Source: an uncultured SAR86 cluster bacterium (GTDB lineage Bacteria; Pseudomonadota; Gammaproteobacteria; Magnimaribacterales; D2472). Taken from it: a DNA stretch of 64,000 bases. Both the position numbers and the translations under genes were made by a program. Location of the stretch: positions 1 to 64,000 of the forward strand of contig CACJOM010000003.1 of the NCBI GenBank assembly GCA_902595065.1. Direction: 5' to 3'. Each line of letters starts with the position of its first letter. The stretch's first letter is position 1. Shown piece by piece: positions 35,500 through 44,733 of the stretch. Below the pieces are notes generated by a model. That model searched no databases. It was not told where the DNA came from and saw nothing but the letters and a program-made list of their open reading frames with translations.

Positions 35500-35883
35500 A
35501 TGGAAATTACACTTTTATACACCTCATTAATTACCATTTTGGCAATTTTTTTAGCCTTCAGAGTTGGAGTTACAAGAGGTAAAACTAACACACTTCTTGG
35601 AGAAGGCGATTCTTCAGAATTACTCCAAGCCATTAGATCACATGGAAACTTAATGGAGCATGCACCTATTTCACTTTTTCTTCTTTTATTGCTTGAAATG
35701 CAAGGTGTTGAAGATTGGAAGCTGCATTTAATTGGATCATCATTTTTTCTTTTTAGAATTTTGCATGCATATGGACTTACAATTTCTAGGGAAAGCACTC
35801 CCTATCGTGTTGTCGGAGCATTGGGGTCATGGGTTTTAATGATCGGAATGAGTATATATGGTATATATGTCTATCTTGTATAA
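35500..35883 (+). CDS. MAPEG family membrane protein
   Basis: A 127-residue four-helix membrane protein. The segment LLQAIRSHGNLMEHAPISLFLLL contains the conserved R-H-N-E-P pattern of the MAPEG family (membrane-associated proteins in eicosanoid and glutathione metabolism), and FFLFRILHAYGLT matches the third helix. Bacterial members are thought to act as glutathione transferases or peroxidases. It is divergent from the nitroreductase gene. Confidence 0.85.
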   Translation: MEITLLYTSLITILAIFLAFRVGVTRGKTNTLLGEGDSSELLQAIRSHGNLMEHAPISLFLLLLLEMQGVEDWKLHLIGSSFFLFRILHAYGLTISRESTPYRVVGALGSWVLMIGMSIYGIYVYLV

Positions 35884-35929
35884 AGTTAAAGTTAATGAAC
35901 TTTTTATATAAATTGATGTCGAAATTAAT

Positions 35930-36355
35930 ATGTTAGATTTAAAAAAATATTACCTTATGCTTGGCCTAACCATTTCAGTGTCTGGTCTTTTTGCTGAAAC
36001 AATTGATGATCCTGATCCAGATCTTATAGGAACAGTGTGGGAGCTGGTTAAAAATGGCTCTCAAAGTACATCTTTTGGAAGAGGGCAAGTTGTATACTTT
36101 TTATCAAGTGACGCTCACAACACTTACAGAAGCAGAAAATTTCAAACTTGGGATAATTTTTCTATGGTCGATGGAAGAAACCTTGTGCGTTTGAAAAAAA
36201 ATGAAAGTATTGAGATTCTTGCAGCTAAATTTAATGATTCCATATATGAGGTTAAACTTCTTGACGGTTTTTACAAAGGCAAAACTTATTATTTAATTGC
36301 AGAAGAGCTGAAGAAAAATTTTAAACGGGAGACTAAAGATAATGAGAGCATCTAA
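35930..36355 (+). CDS. Exported protein of unknown function
   Basis: A 141-residue protein with a signal peptide (about 1-22, ending GLFAE). The mature part shows short beta strands with an SH3-like look: RLKKNESIEILAAKF followed by YEVKLLDGFYKGKTYYLI. No family is recognised. Its last 14 bases overlap the start of the glycine-zipper lipoprotein gene, so the two are co-transcribed. Confidence 0.55.
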   Translation: MLDLKKYYLMLGLTISVSGLFAETIDDPDPDLIGTVWELVKNGSQSTSFGRGQVVYFLSSDAHNTYRSRKFQTWDNFSMVDGRNLVRLKKNESIEILAAKFNDSIYEVKLLDGFYKGKTYYLIAEELKKNFKRETKDNESI

Positions 36356-36806
36356 AAACATTATTGGCATCCTTTTTGCCATGTTCATGGTGAGCTGCTC
36401 CTATAGCTCGCTACGACCAGAGGTGGTTGATCGTTCTGATGCGCAAAGAATGCAAACAGTGATTTTTGCAACGGTTGTTTCAATCGATCGAGTAATATTA
36501 TCAGGTGATGGTGATACTGGTGCGGTTGCAGGAGCAATCATTGGTGGCGTTGCTGGTGCTTCAGTAACTGACTCTGAAACTGAGTCCGATATTGCAGGAG
36601 TCTTAGGCGCTTTAGTAGGCTCGGCAGTTGGTTCAAAAGTGGGAGACGCAGCCACTAGAAAGCCTGCCATTGAGCTGTTGCTAGACTTAGATTCAGGCAA
36701 AACCGTTTCAATTATCCAGCAAGAAGGAGATTATAGTTTTGCTGTAGGTCAGAGGGTTAAAATTATAAAAAATAAAGGCAAGTCTAGAGTCATGCCTTTG
36801 CAATGA
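36342..36806 (+). CDS. Glycine-zipper outer-membrane lipoprotein (SlyB/17-kDa antigen type)
   Basis: A 154-residue lipoprotein. The signal peptide ends at the lipobox MVSC (cysteine near residue 19). A glycine-zipper region at about 63-110 (GAVAGAIIGGVAGA, then GALVGSAVGSKVG) is followed by a small beta-rich domain. This matches the SlyB/Rickettsia 17-kDa antigen group of outer-membrane lipoproteins involved in envelope integrity. It overlaps the recX start by 4 bases. Confidence 0.8.
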   Translation: MRASKNIIGILFAMFMVSCSYSSLRPEVVDRSDAQRMQTVIFATVVSIDRVILSGDGDTGAVAGAIIGGVAGASVTDSETESDIAGVLGALVGSAVGSKVGDAATRKPAIELLLDLDSGKTVSIIQQEGDYSFAVGQRVKIIKNKGKSRVMPLQ

Positions 36807-37243
36807 CCTCAGACGCTTTCACACTTGTATACAACAAAGCTCTAGATTTAGTCTCTAGGCGAGAGCATTCTCGTTTTGAGCTTATGCAAAAGCTCAACAA
36901 ACGTTTCCCTGAAACGATGCCAATCATAGAAGAGGCGCTTGATAAGCTTGTTGTAAATAATATTCTTGATGATGAACGCTTTGTTGAAATGTATCTAAAT
37001 GCAAGGGCGAGAAAGGGCTTTGGACCAAAAAAAATAGAAATGGAATTGTATTCTAAAAAGGTTGATTCAATGCTTATTAGTAATGCCATTGAAGCCTATG
37101 AAGATTGGATAGAGAATGCTGAAAATGAACTAAAAAAGAAATTTAAAGGTGTAGAGCCAATTGATTACAAATCAAAGATGAAGCAAAAACAATTTCTTTT
37201 CAATCGGGGGTTTAGCACTCAAATTATTGAGCGGATTTTATAA
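36803..37243 (+). CDS. recX: Regulatory protein RecX
   Basis: A 146-residue helical protein that limits RecA filament growth. The tandem three-helix repeats are visible: ALDLVSRREHSRFELMQKL, then VVNNILDDERFVEMYLNAR and ARKGFGPKKIEMEL, then the last repeat ending RGFSTQIIERIL. The usual recA neighbour is absent; instead the gene follows a lipoprotein gene with a 4-base overlap and precedes dnaX. Confidence 0.85.
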   Translation: MTSDAFTLVYNKALDLVSRREHSRFELMQKLNKRFPETMPIIEEALDKLVVNNILDDERFVEMYLNARARKGFGPKKIEMELYSKKVDSMLISNAIEAYEDWIENAENELKKKFKGVEPIDYKSKMKQKQFLFNRGFSTQIIERIL

Positions 37244-37267
37244 GATCACATGGTATGATTTACTCCT

Positions 37268-38902
37268 ATGTCCTACCAGGTTTTAGCAAGAAAATATCGA
37301 CCATCTACCTTCTCTGAGGTTGTTGGACAGGAGCATATTTTAAAGGCTCTGGAAAACAGTATTGAGCACAACAAACTCCATCAAGCCTATATGTTTAGTG
37401 GTACTCGGGGGGTAGGCAAAACAACAATTGCTCGGGTTTTTGCTAAATGTCTTAATTGTCAAAAAGGTGACATGCCTCAAGTTGTGCCTTGTAATGAATG
37501 CACAGCTTGCATAGAAATAAAAGCAGGTCGTCACATAGAATTTTTAGAAGTTGATGCTGCATCAAGAACCGGTGTGGATGATATGCGGGAATTATTGGAA
37601 TCTGTTCAATACAAACCCACAAATGCTAGATATAAAATTTATCTTATTGATGAGGTGCACATGCTCTCTAAAAGCAGCTTTAACGCTTTACTTAAAACCT
37701 TAGAAGAACCACCGCCTCATGTAATGTTTTTGATGGCTACAACCGAGGTAGAAAAAGTTCCCAAAACTGTATTATCACGTTGTTTACAATTAAATCTTAA
37801 AATTATTCCAGAGACTCAAATTCGAGATCATATTCAATCTTTGCTAGATCTGGAGAGAATTAAATATGACGAAGAATCATTGGTTTTAATTGCTAGCTCA
37901 GCCCAAGGATCCATTCGTGACGGATTAACCCTTTTAGATCAAGCCATTGCCCATGGTAATGGAGCGCTAGAATCTGATCAGGTGAAATCATTGTTAGGAA
38001 CAATTGATCAATCCTATATTATCGAACTCGTAAATCACATAGCTGCTTCTGATGGTGATGGAGCCTATCTAGCTTTAAATAAAATTACTGAATTAAATGT
38101 GGAGTATGAGCAAGTTTTAAAAATTATTATTTCAGTTTTTCATAAAATTTCATTGCATCAACAGCTTCAAAACAGTGAGGATGCAAGCATCAAACAATTA
38201 GCTGAAAGCATTGATCCTCAGGTCACTCAACTGCATTATGAGATTGCCTTAAATGCTTTAAGCAAGTTCCATGTTCACCCTCATCCTAAGCAAGCTCTAG
38301 AATTATGTATTTTACGTATGCTTGCATTTCAACCTTTGTCAGATGGAGTGTCTCCAAAAATAGAAAAAAAAAATTCTAAACTAGCGGTTGAATCATCTCC
38401 TTTGAAACAAAATAAGGTTGAGCCTGTAAAGGTTCCAAAAGAATCCAAAACTGAAGATGCTCTCGTTGAGGAGAAAGTATTAGAAGAGTCTGACACCCAT
38501 GAATCAAATATGCCCTCAGATCTTGATACGCAAAGCTGGAATTCAATATTTAATTCATTAAATTTATCCATGTTCGTGAGCCAAGTTTTTTCAGAATTTG
38601 AGTTCGTGAGTTTTGCAGATAACACTCTGACCTTAAAAAAATCAGATGAGCTCATCAATCCAACCGAAGGATTGAAAACAGAGTTTTTAGAGGCTATTTC
38701 AACTCAATTAGGCCAAAAAATATCGTTAATAATCGAAAGCGGTGAGGTTGTAGCATCTCCAGCAGCCATTGAGATTGAGAGAGCTCAAACACAGCTTAAT
38801 CAAGACAAAGATGCTTTATTGGAGAATGAAGTTGTCAAAGATATTCTTGATTCATTTGGTGGGAAAATTATTGATGACTCTATTAAGAAGGTGAGCTCAT
38901 GA
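37268..38902 (+). CDS. dnaX: DNA polymerase III subunits tau (and possibly gamma)
   Basis: Clamp-loader ATPase of 544 residues. The Walker A motif is at 45-52 (GTRGVGKT), zinc ligands are C64, C75, C78 and C81, Walker B is LIDEVHML, and SRCLQLNL carries the sensor region. The C-terminal part (about 365-544) binds polymerase and helicase in tau. An uninterrupted run of ten A at 38364-38373 lies exactly at the end of domain III; both other frames stop within a few codons, so slippage or frameshifting would give a gamma-like product of about 370 residues. TATGAT at 37254-37259 lies 8 bases before the ATG. It overlaps recR by 4 bases. Confidence 0.95.
   Translation: MSYQVLARKYRPSTFSEVVGQEHILKALENSIEHNKLHQAYMFSGTRGVGKTTIARVFAKCLNCQKGDMPQVVPCNECTACIEIKAGRHIEFLEVDAASRTGVDDMRELLESVQYKPTNARYKIYLIDEVHMLSKSSFNALLKTLEEPPPHVMFLMATTEVEKVPKTVLSRCLQLNLKIIPETQIRDHIQSLLDLERIKYDEESLVLIASSAQGSIRDGLTLLDQAIAHGNGALESDQVKSLLGTIDQSYIIELVNHIAASDGDGAYLALNKITELNVEYEQVLKIIISVFHKISLHQQLQNSEDASIKQLAESIDPQVTQLHYEIALNALSKFHVHPHPKQALELCILRMLAFQPLSDGVSPKIEKKNSKLAVESSPLKQNKVEPVKVPKESKTEDALVEEKVLEESDTHESNMPSDLDTQSWNSIFNSLNLSMFVSQVFSEFEFVSFADNTLTLKKSDELINPTEGLKTEFLEAISTQLGQKISLIIESGEVVASPAAIEIERAQTQLNQDKDALLENEVVKDILDSFGGKIIDDSIKKVSS
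38364..38373 (+). other. A10 slippery run inside dnaX
   Basis: Ten consecutive A encode part of E366-K-K-N369. A -1 shift leads to K-F and then TAA at 38377-38379; a +1 shift leads to TAG at 38382-38384. This matches the position where other bacteria make the shorter gamma subunit by frameshifting (E. coli) or transcriptional slippage (Thermus). Confidence 0.6.
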
Positions 38903-39486
38903 GCAAAGATTTACTTTATGAGTTAATAGAAGCGTTAACTATTTTGCCCGGCGTTGGTAAGAAATCAGCTCAACGTATGGCTTTGTTTTTGCTTGATAAG
39001 AATAAAGATGGGGCTCTGCATTTAGCTCAAACACTTGAAGAATGCCTGGATGCTATTCAGAGATGCGAGATATGTCGGCAATTGACATCAGAATCAATTT
39101 GCAGAATTTGTAGCGATGAATCACGAGATGCTTATAGTCTTTGTGTTGTTGAGAGTCCTTCAGATGTCTTGGCTATAGAGTCAACCGGAGGATTTAAAGG
39201 TAAATATTTTGTTTTAATGGGGCGTCTTTCTCCGATCGATGGAGTGTCTCCTGATGATCTTGGAATTCCTGATTTACTGCGTCATATTCAGAGTGCAAAG
39301 ATTGAGGAAGTTATTCTTGCAACCAGTTCAACTGTTGAGGGGGATGCTACAGCATCCTTCATCAATGATCACCTTGACAGTGTTAAAGTTTCAAGAATTT
39401 CTTATGGCATTCCTATTGGAGGAGAGTTAGAGTATGTCGACGGTAATACTATTGCAAGAGCTATCCAAGGGAGGATTGAAATTTAA
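38899..39486 (+). CDS. recR: Recombination protein RecR
   Basis: A 195-residue component of the RecFOR gap-repair pathway that helps load RecA. The helix-hairpin-helix is near [13 protein letters not shown] (16-28), the C4 zinc finger uses C56, C59, C68 and C71, and a Toprim domain follows ([14 protein letters not shown] and [14 protein letters not shown]). It overlaps dnaX by 4 bases. The small ybaB gene normally found between dnaX and recR is missing here. Confidence 0.94.
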   Translation: MSKDLLYELIEALTILPGVGKKSAQRMALFLLDKNKDGALHLAQTLEECLDAIQRCEICRQLTSESICRICSDESRDAYSLCVVESPSDVLAIESTGGFKGKYFVLMGRLSPIDGVSPDDLGIPDLLRHIQSAKIEEVILATSSTVEGDATASFINDHLDSVKVSRISYGIPIGGELEYVDGNTIARAIQGRIEI

Positions 39487-40055
39487 TGTCTATTAAACCA
39501 GATGCATGGATTAAACGAATGGCTGAATCAGAAGGGATGATAGAGCCTTTTTCAGAAAATCAGGTACGAGTTGATGAAAAAGGTGAAAAACTTATTTCCT
39601 ATGGCGTTTCAAGTTTTGGCTATGACGTCCGCTGTGCCAATGAATTTAAAGTTTTTACAAATATTCACTCGGCTACAGTTGACCCCAAGGTTTTTGATGA
39701 TAACAGCTTTGTGGATATAACGTCAGATGTGTGTGTTATTCCGCCAAACTCCTTTGCATTGGCAAGAACGGTTGAATATTTTCGAATTCCTAGAAATGTT
39801 TTAACGATCTGTCTTGGTAAGTCAACATATGCGAGATGCGGCATTATTGTAAATGTCACTCCATTAGAACCAGAGTGGGAGGGGCATGTAACATTGGAGT
39901 TTTCTAATACCACCAATTTACCAGCAAAAATATATGCCGGTGAAGGTGTCGCTCAGATGATTTTCTTTGAATCTGATGAGGACTGTGAAGTCAGTTACAA
40001 AGATAGAGGAGGAAAATATCAGGGACAAACAGGGGTGACCCTTCCAAAAACTTAA
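39486..40055 (+). CDS. dcd: dCTP deaminase
   Basis: Converts dCTP to dUTP for thymidylate synthesis. The 189-residue length and motifs fit: [20 protein letters not shown] at about 38-57, [21 protein letters not shown] at about 113-133 with the catalytic Glu in TLEFSNTT, and the C-terminal [14 protein letters not shown] that closes over the triphosphate. Its start shares one base with the recR stop, and its 3' end overlaps the convergent DUF3108 gene by 4 bases. Confidence 0.95.
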   Translation: MSIKPDAWIKRMAESEGMIEPFSENQVRVDEKGEKLISYGVSSFGYDVRCANEFKVFTNIHSATVDPKVFDDNSFVDITSDVCVIPPNSFALARTVEYFRIPRNVLTICLGKSTYARCGIIVNVTPLEPEWEGHVTLEFSNTTNLPAKIYAGEGVAQMIFFESDEDCEVSYKDRGGKYQGQTGVTLPKT

Positions 40056-40732
40056 TAAAGCTTCTTGAGTTCAAGCATGGTGTCTCCATCTTGATCTTCG
40101 TCTTCAACTTTTATTATTAGATAATCTAGATCTGGAGCTAAAAAGTATCGAGTGGTTCTATCATCTTGCAATCTAATCCTTTCAACTATGATGCATGAAT
40201 ATATCGTGGCATCAACCTCAAAAGTTCCATCGCCAACAACTTCATAGTTGTTAGATTCAATTGCTCCTGTTTTTAAATCTGGAAGCATCAATGAAAACTT
40301 GCTAAGACCTGCGATAACATTTTTTCTTATTTGAATTTGAACGTTTAAAGGATCAAAGATATTTTCATCTTCTAATAAAGCCTGGCTCCATTCAAATTTT
40401 CCTTTTGAAGTTAAAGTTCCTGAAGACTGATCAAAGTTCAATGTTCTTTTATCTGATATAAGCGTCCATTTTACATCTACAAAATATTTAGTAGAGGTTA
40501 TAAGATTATTTTTTTCGATGAAGTCTGAAGTGATTTTGATTCTTCCTAGAGGAAATTTAGCATTAAATTGAATAGTTCTTTTTCCATTTTCTTCATGAGA
40601 AATTAGCTCTCTAATGCCTTGCATAGAGACTCGAGAATTAGTAAAAGCATATTCTCCTTTATAGTCAGGAATGTCTTGAGATGCCAAATCAAAAGAAATT
40701 AAAACAAAAAATAATCCGAGATATTTATACAT
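40052..40732 (-). CDS. DUF3108-type exported protein
   Basis: A 226-residue protein with a signal peptide (about 1-20, ending ASQ). The mature beta-rich region and tail ([26 protein letters not shown] split by strands) are typical of DUF3108 proteins. The start at 40732 is chosen because GGAG lies 7 bases before it and the signal peptide begins there; the frame runs further upstream inside purN. It overlaps purN by 8 bases. The purN-DUF3108 order is common in gammaproteobacteria; function unknown. Confidence 0.72.
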   Translation of the reverse strand: MYKYLGLFFVLISFDLASQDIPDYKGEYAFTNSRVSMQGIRELISHEENGKRTIQFNAKFPLGRIKITSDFIEKNNLITSTKYFVDVKWTLISDKRTLNFDQSSGTLTSKGKFEWSQALLEDENIFDPLNVQIQIRKNVIAGLSKFSLMLPDLKTGAIESNNYEVVGDGTFEVDATIYSCIIVERIRLQDDRTTRYFLAPDLDYLIIKVEDEDQDGDTMLELKKLY

Positions 40733-41372
40733 TAAAAAACTCCATGTGATTTGTTCCAAAATAACTTTCAGTTTCAAATTTAACTTCATTACCCTGAAGG
40801 CTGATATATCCTTTGACGATGTCTGATATCACTTTTGGGTATAAAGCATGCTCAATTTTATGAATTCTATTGATTAACTTCGCCTCTGACTCTATGGGGT
40901 CAATTTTTAAAGCTCCTTGAGCGATAATGGGGCCTCCATCAAGTTCATTATTAACAAAATGCACTGATATGCCATGCATTAAATCTCCATTTTCCATTGC
41001 TTGTTTGTGAGTATTTAATCCTGGGTAGTCAGGCAATAAGGAAGGATGAATATTGATTAATTTTCCATTGAAGGCTTCAGTAAATTCATTCGACAGAATT
41101 CGCATAAATCCGGCAAGCACAACAAGGTCCGGTTCTATAGGAAGAATATGCTCTAATAAAGCTTGATCAAATTCCTCTCTTGAATTGAAATTTTGATGCT
41201 CAATTACTTTGCTCATTAAATGAAATTTTTTAGCTCTCTCAAGCCCCTTTACATTAGCTTGATTTGAAATGACTAACTCAATAGAAGCAGATATATTTCC
41301 TGTTTGGCATGCTTTAGCTATAGCCTCTAGATTTGAACCACCTCCTGAAATCAGAATAACTATTTTTTTCAT
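40725..41372 (-). CDS. purN: Phosphoribosylglycinamide formyltransferase
   Basis: Third step of purine synthesis: transfers formyl from 10-formyl-THF to GAR. The 215-residue protein has the N-terminal ISGGGSNLEAI phosphate loop, the catalytic Asn-His in INIHPSLLPDYPG and Asp in VNNELDGGPIIAQ. It starts 2 bases after purM and is co-transcribed with it. Confidence 0.95.
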   Translation of the reverse strand: MKKIVILISGGGSNLEAIAKACQTGNISASIELVISNQANVKGLERAKKFHLMSKVIEHQNFNSREEFDQALLEHILPIEPDLVVLAGFMRILSNEFTEAFNGKLINIHPSLLPDYPGLNTHKQAMENGDLMHGISVHFVNNELDGGPIIAQGALKIDPIESEAKLINRIHKIEHALYPKVISDIVKGYISLQGNEVKFETESYFGTNHMEFFNV

Positions 41373-41374
41373 GA

Positions 41375-42394
41375 CTAGTTGTATTGAATTCCCTCTTGAA
41401 GGCTTCCCTTTGTTATTTTTCCAATTTCAAAGGAGCGAAGTTTGTGAGCAGATAATATTTTTTTCGCTTTTAAAATTTCTTTTTTATCCAAAATACAAAC
41501 CATCCCAATCCCACAATTAAAAATTCTTAGCATGTCTGAAGTTGAAATTTCCCCTTTTTCTTGCAGCCACAAGAAAGCTTTAGGAAATTTCCAAGCAGAA
41601 AGATCTACATTTGCAACCAAACCTTTTTTTAAAATTCGAGGAATATTTTCTGTCAAACCACCTCCAGTAATATGCGCCATACCTTTGACATTAGTTTTTT
41701 TAATTAGTTCTAAAACAGGTGCAGGGTATAAATGTGTAGGCTTGAGCAAGACTTGCATTATCGCCTTAGGAGCTTTGTGTTTTTTAAGAATCGAGCGTAT
41801 TAAAGAGTAACCATTTGAATGAGGGCCGCTGGACTCAACGCCCAATAATATGTGACCCGATTTAATTTTCTTACCATCGATAACATTTTCTTTTTCAACA
41901 ACACCAACAGAAAATCCAGCTAAATCAAAATTATTTTTCGCATAATGACCAGGCATTTCGGCCGTTTCACCGCCAAGTAGCGCGCAGTTACTTTTTTTGC
42001 ATGCATTTGCAATACCTTTAACGATTTTTGCAGTAGATTTAGGCTCTAGTTTTGAAGCAGCAAAGTAATCTAAGAAAAATAATGGTTCAGCGCCACAAGT
42101 AACCATATCATTAACGCACATAGCAACTAAATCTTGCCCAGTTAGGTGTGTTTTATCATGAGCTTGGCTCAACGCTACTTTTGTTCCAACTCCATCAGTA
42201 CAGCCCACCAAAACGGGGTTTTTGTATTTAGACCCAAGTTGAAAAAGTCCAGCAAAACCTCCGATCCCACCTAAAACTCTTCGGTCATGCGTTTTGTTAA
42301 CACTTGCTTTAATTGAATGAACTAACTCATTGCCTTTTTCAATATTTACGCCTGCCTTCGCATAAGGATCTGTAGGTTTTGTTTTAGTAGTCAT
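41375..42394 (-). CDS. purM: Phosphoribosylformylglycinamidine cyclo-ligase
   Basis: Fifth step of purine synthesis, making AIR from FGAM with ATP. The 339-residue protein has the family signature GCTDGVGTKVALSQ and DLVAMCVNDMVTCGAEPLF, and the glycine-rich ALLGGETAEMPG and THITGGGLTEN-like (AHITGGGLTENIPR) segments. It leads the purM-purN-DUF3108 operon and is divergent from the DUF2066 gene with only 15 bases between starts, so the promoters must lie within or across coding DNA. Confidence 0.95.
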   Translation of the reverse strand: MTTKTKPTDPYAKAGVNIEKGNELVHSIKASVNKTHDRRVLGGIGGFAGLFQLGSKYKNPVLVGCTDGVGTKVALSQAHDKTHLTGQDLVAMCVNDMVTCGAEPLFFLDYFAASKLEPKSTAKIVKGIANACKKSNCALLGGETAEMPGHYAKNNFDLAGFSVGVVEKENVIDGKKIKSGHILLGVESSGPHSNGYSLIRSILKKHKAPKAIMQVLLKPTHLYPAPVLELIKKTNVKGMAHITGGGLTENIPRILKKGLVANVDLSAWKFPKAFLWLQEKGEISTSDMLRIFNCGIGMVCILDKKEILKAKKILSAHKLRSFEIGKITKGSLQEGIQYN

Positions 42395-42409
42395 TTACAA
42401 TAAAAAAAT

Positions 42410-43429
42410 ATGATTCAAAAAATTAAAATCTTACTTCTGCTAAATTTATTACTGGTTAACACTGCATTAAGCAAAGAATTACCAGGATTGTTTGAAGTTA
42501 TGATTCCTGAGGATCAGTATACCAATACTAACGACGGATTAAATAAAGCATTCAATCTATTAATCCAAAAATTATCAGGCTCTAGAAGCAAAAAACTTCT
42601 CTGGAAAATTGGAGATGCTAAGCTGAAGAAAGTTGATTATGTTGCTGCCTATTCAACAAAGCTCATTGGAGACAAGGAGTTTTTAGATGTTAAATTTAAT
42701 AATGAGGCTCTTATACCTGAACTTCGAAAAATAGGTATACCATTAATAGGTTTTAATCGTCCAGTAATACTAATTTTATTTAAACTTGATACAGGTGAGT
42801 CAGCGCCAGTTTTCCTAGGAAATAGCTCCTCAAATGATGTTCTGTCTTCAAAATTAAAACAAATGCTTAAAGATATTTCTTTAGCAAGAGGGGTATACCT
42901 TGAGTTGCCTGAATTTGATTTAGAGGACCAAAATTTACTTAGTCAAGCCAATATACTTTTTTCGCCAGAAAATTATATTCAAGAGAAATTTTATAATGAT
43001 TCATTTTTATCTATTGAGCTTGTAAGAGTTGGGATCAATCAATGGTCTGTTAATGGTGACTTGGAATCTAATTCCACTCTTCAAGAGAAGGAATTGATTG
43101 AATTTTTTCAAAATACCTTTCATAACATTTTAGATGATATGCTTGAGGTGCAACCATTGGGACCTGGAATTTCTGGTGAAAGAATGATGGTCTCAATTCA
43201 AGGTTTAGGCAGTTTTAGTGACTTTCAATCTGTTGAATCTGAGTTAGATAAAATCTTTGCCATTAAATCTAGGACCTTTCATTCGTTTGAGCGAACAAAA
43301 ATTGATTATCATACTCAATTATTTCAAACAAAAGCCTCTTTAATAAAAGAGCTAAGAGGCAGCACTAAATTTTTAATTAAAGAATACAATGCAGATACCA
43401 GCCAACTAAAACTAGAGTATTTAAATTAG
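42410..43429 (+). CDS. DUF2066 exported protein
   Basis: A 339-residue protein with a signal peptide (about 1-20). The segment LFEVMIPEDQYTNTNDGLNKAF and the later RPVILILFKLD match DUF2066 proteins, which sit next to purM and hda in many gammaproteobacteria. Function unknown. The next gene starts 2 bases after its stop. Confidence 0.72.
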   Translation: MIQKIKILLLLNLLLVNTALSKELPGLFEVMIPEDQYTNTNDGLNKAFNLLIQKLSGSRSKKLLWKIGDAKLKKVDYVAAYSTKLIGDKEFLDVKFNNEALIPELRKIGIPLIGFNRPVILILFKLDTGESAPVFLGNSSSNDVLSSKLKQMLKDISLARGVYLELPEFDLEDQNLLSQANILFSPENYIQEKFYNDSFLSIELVRVGINQWSVNGDLESNSTLQEKELIEFFQNTFHNILDDMLEVQPLGPGISGERMMVSIQGLGSFSDFQSVESELDKIFAIKSRTFHSFERTKIDYHTQLFQTKASLIKELRGSTKFLIKEYNADTSQLKLEYLN

Positions 43430-43431
43430 CA

Positions 43432-43983
43432 ATGAGTAAATATTTTATTTTTATACCAAATCTACTTTCCATCGTCAGAATTTATTTGATGTACCCATTG
43501 CTTACATTCATATCTGAAGAAAACTATCTCTTTGCTCTATATATTTTTGTTATTGCTGCTGCAACAGATGGCCTTGATGGCTATTTAGCAAGGGTTATGA
43601 ACTGGCAAACAGATTTAGGTAAGATTCTCGATCCAATAGCTGACAAAGTATTGCTGATCGGAACTATTTTGATTTTATGGATGAACTCATATATTCCTCT
43701 CTTTGTGTTGATAGTTTTTGTGCTTAGAGATTTCATTATCATTATGGGAGCGGCATTCCATATGACGGTATATGAAACATCTGCACCAAATCCAAATATA
43801 TTTGGAAAAATTACTACCTTTGTACATATTGGTTATTTGGCTGGTGTCTTCATTGATATTATTTTTGGACTTAATTTAATCAACTTTGTGATTGATTTTT
43901 TTGTTGCATTGGTTACTTTAATAAGTCTATTTTTATATGGTTTGAACTGGTTTAAGTTAACAGCTAAGTTGCACCATGAATAA
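43432..43983 (+). CDS. CDP-alcohol phosphatidyltransferase (PgsA-like)
   Basis: A 183-residue membrane enzyme of phospholipid synthesis. The CDP-alcohol signature D-G-x2-A-R-x8-G-x3-D-x3-D is complete in DGLDGYLARVMNWQTDLGK followed by ILDPIADK. About five to six helices are present. It is closest in size to phosphatidylglycerophosphate synthase, but a role in another phospholipid head group is possible. Overlaps the hda start by 8 bases. Confidence 0.85.
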   Translation: MSKYFIFIPNLLSIVRIYLMYPLLTFISEENYLFALYIFVIAAATDGLDGYLARVMNWQTDLGKILDPIADKVLLIGTILILWMNSYIPLFVLIVFVLRDFIIIMGAAFHMTVYETSAPNPNIFGKITTFVHIGYLAGVFIDIIFGLNLINFVIDFFVALVTLISLFLYGLNWFKLTAKLHHE

Positions 43984-44680
43984 ACCAAAGCAACTTATTT
44001 TTCCATTTCAGATCAATCAAAAAGCTTCTTTTGATAGCTTCTTTTGCTCGCCAGATAATCAGAATCTAATGACAAGACTTGCTGATATAGCTATCAGCCA
44101 AGATGCTAATGAATTAATCATTCATGGCGAGAAGGGGTCTGGGAAATCTTTTTTAATGCAAGCTATCTGCAATGAGCTAAGCTCATCAGAAAAACGATTT
44201 GCATTCATACCCATGAAAAAAGCCCTTAATATGGGCGTTGAAATATTTCAAAATCTAGGCTCTTTGGATACGGTCTGCATTGATGACCTGCAACTCATTC
44301 TTGCAAATCAGGAATGGGAAACAGCTCTGTTTAATCTCATAAATGAATGCCAGCAATCTAAATGCAGTCTGATACTCTCTCTTGGTGGCACTCAGCCAGT
44401 AGAAGAAAGCATTGTACTTCCAGACTTATTATCGAGAATCAAGCGCATGGAGTTTTTACCACTGCATGCTGTCCAAGATGAGCTCTTTAATCAAGCGATT
44501 GTTTTTGTAGCTCAACAATTAGAAATAAAAATAGACAATGCTGAGTTAGAGTTTCTTTTAAACCATCAGACTCGGATATTTTCGCTTCTTGTTGAAAATA
44601 TTATCACTCTTGATAAGCAAGCAGCCTCACTAAAAAGAAAGATCACCATTCCCTTAATTAAAGAAACGCTAAATATCTAA
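43976..44680 (+). CDS. hda: DnaA regulatory inactivator Hda
   Basis: A 234-residue AAA+ protein that, with the sliding clamp, promotes ATP hydrolysis by DnaA after initiation. The clamp-binding motif QLIFPF is at residues 6-11. Walker A is GEKGSGKS at 51-58, Walker B is VCIDDLQLI, and the arginine-finger region is LLSRIKRM. It is the last gene of the DUF2066-pgsA-like-hda unit. Confidence 0.9.
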   Translation: MNKPKQLIFPFQINQKASFDSFFCSPDNQNLMTRLADIAISQDANELIIHGEKGSGKSFLMQAICNELSSSEKRFAFIPMKKALNMGVEIFQNLGSLDTVCIDDLQLILANQEWETALFNLINECQQSKCSLILSLGGTQPVEESIVLPDLLSRIKRMEFLPLHAVQDELFNQAIVFVAQQLEIKIDNAELEFLLNHQTRIFSLLVENIITLDKQAASLKRKITIPLIKETLNI

Positions 44681-44733
44681 TTGATCATCAATATCAAACT
44701 CAAAATAACGAATCTTGAATCTTATTTAGGAAG

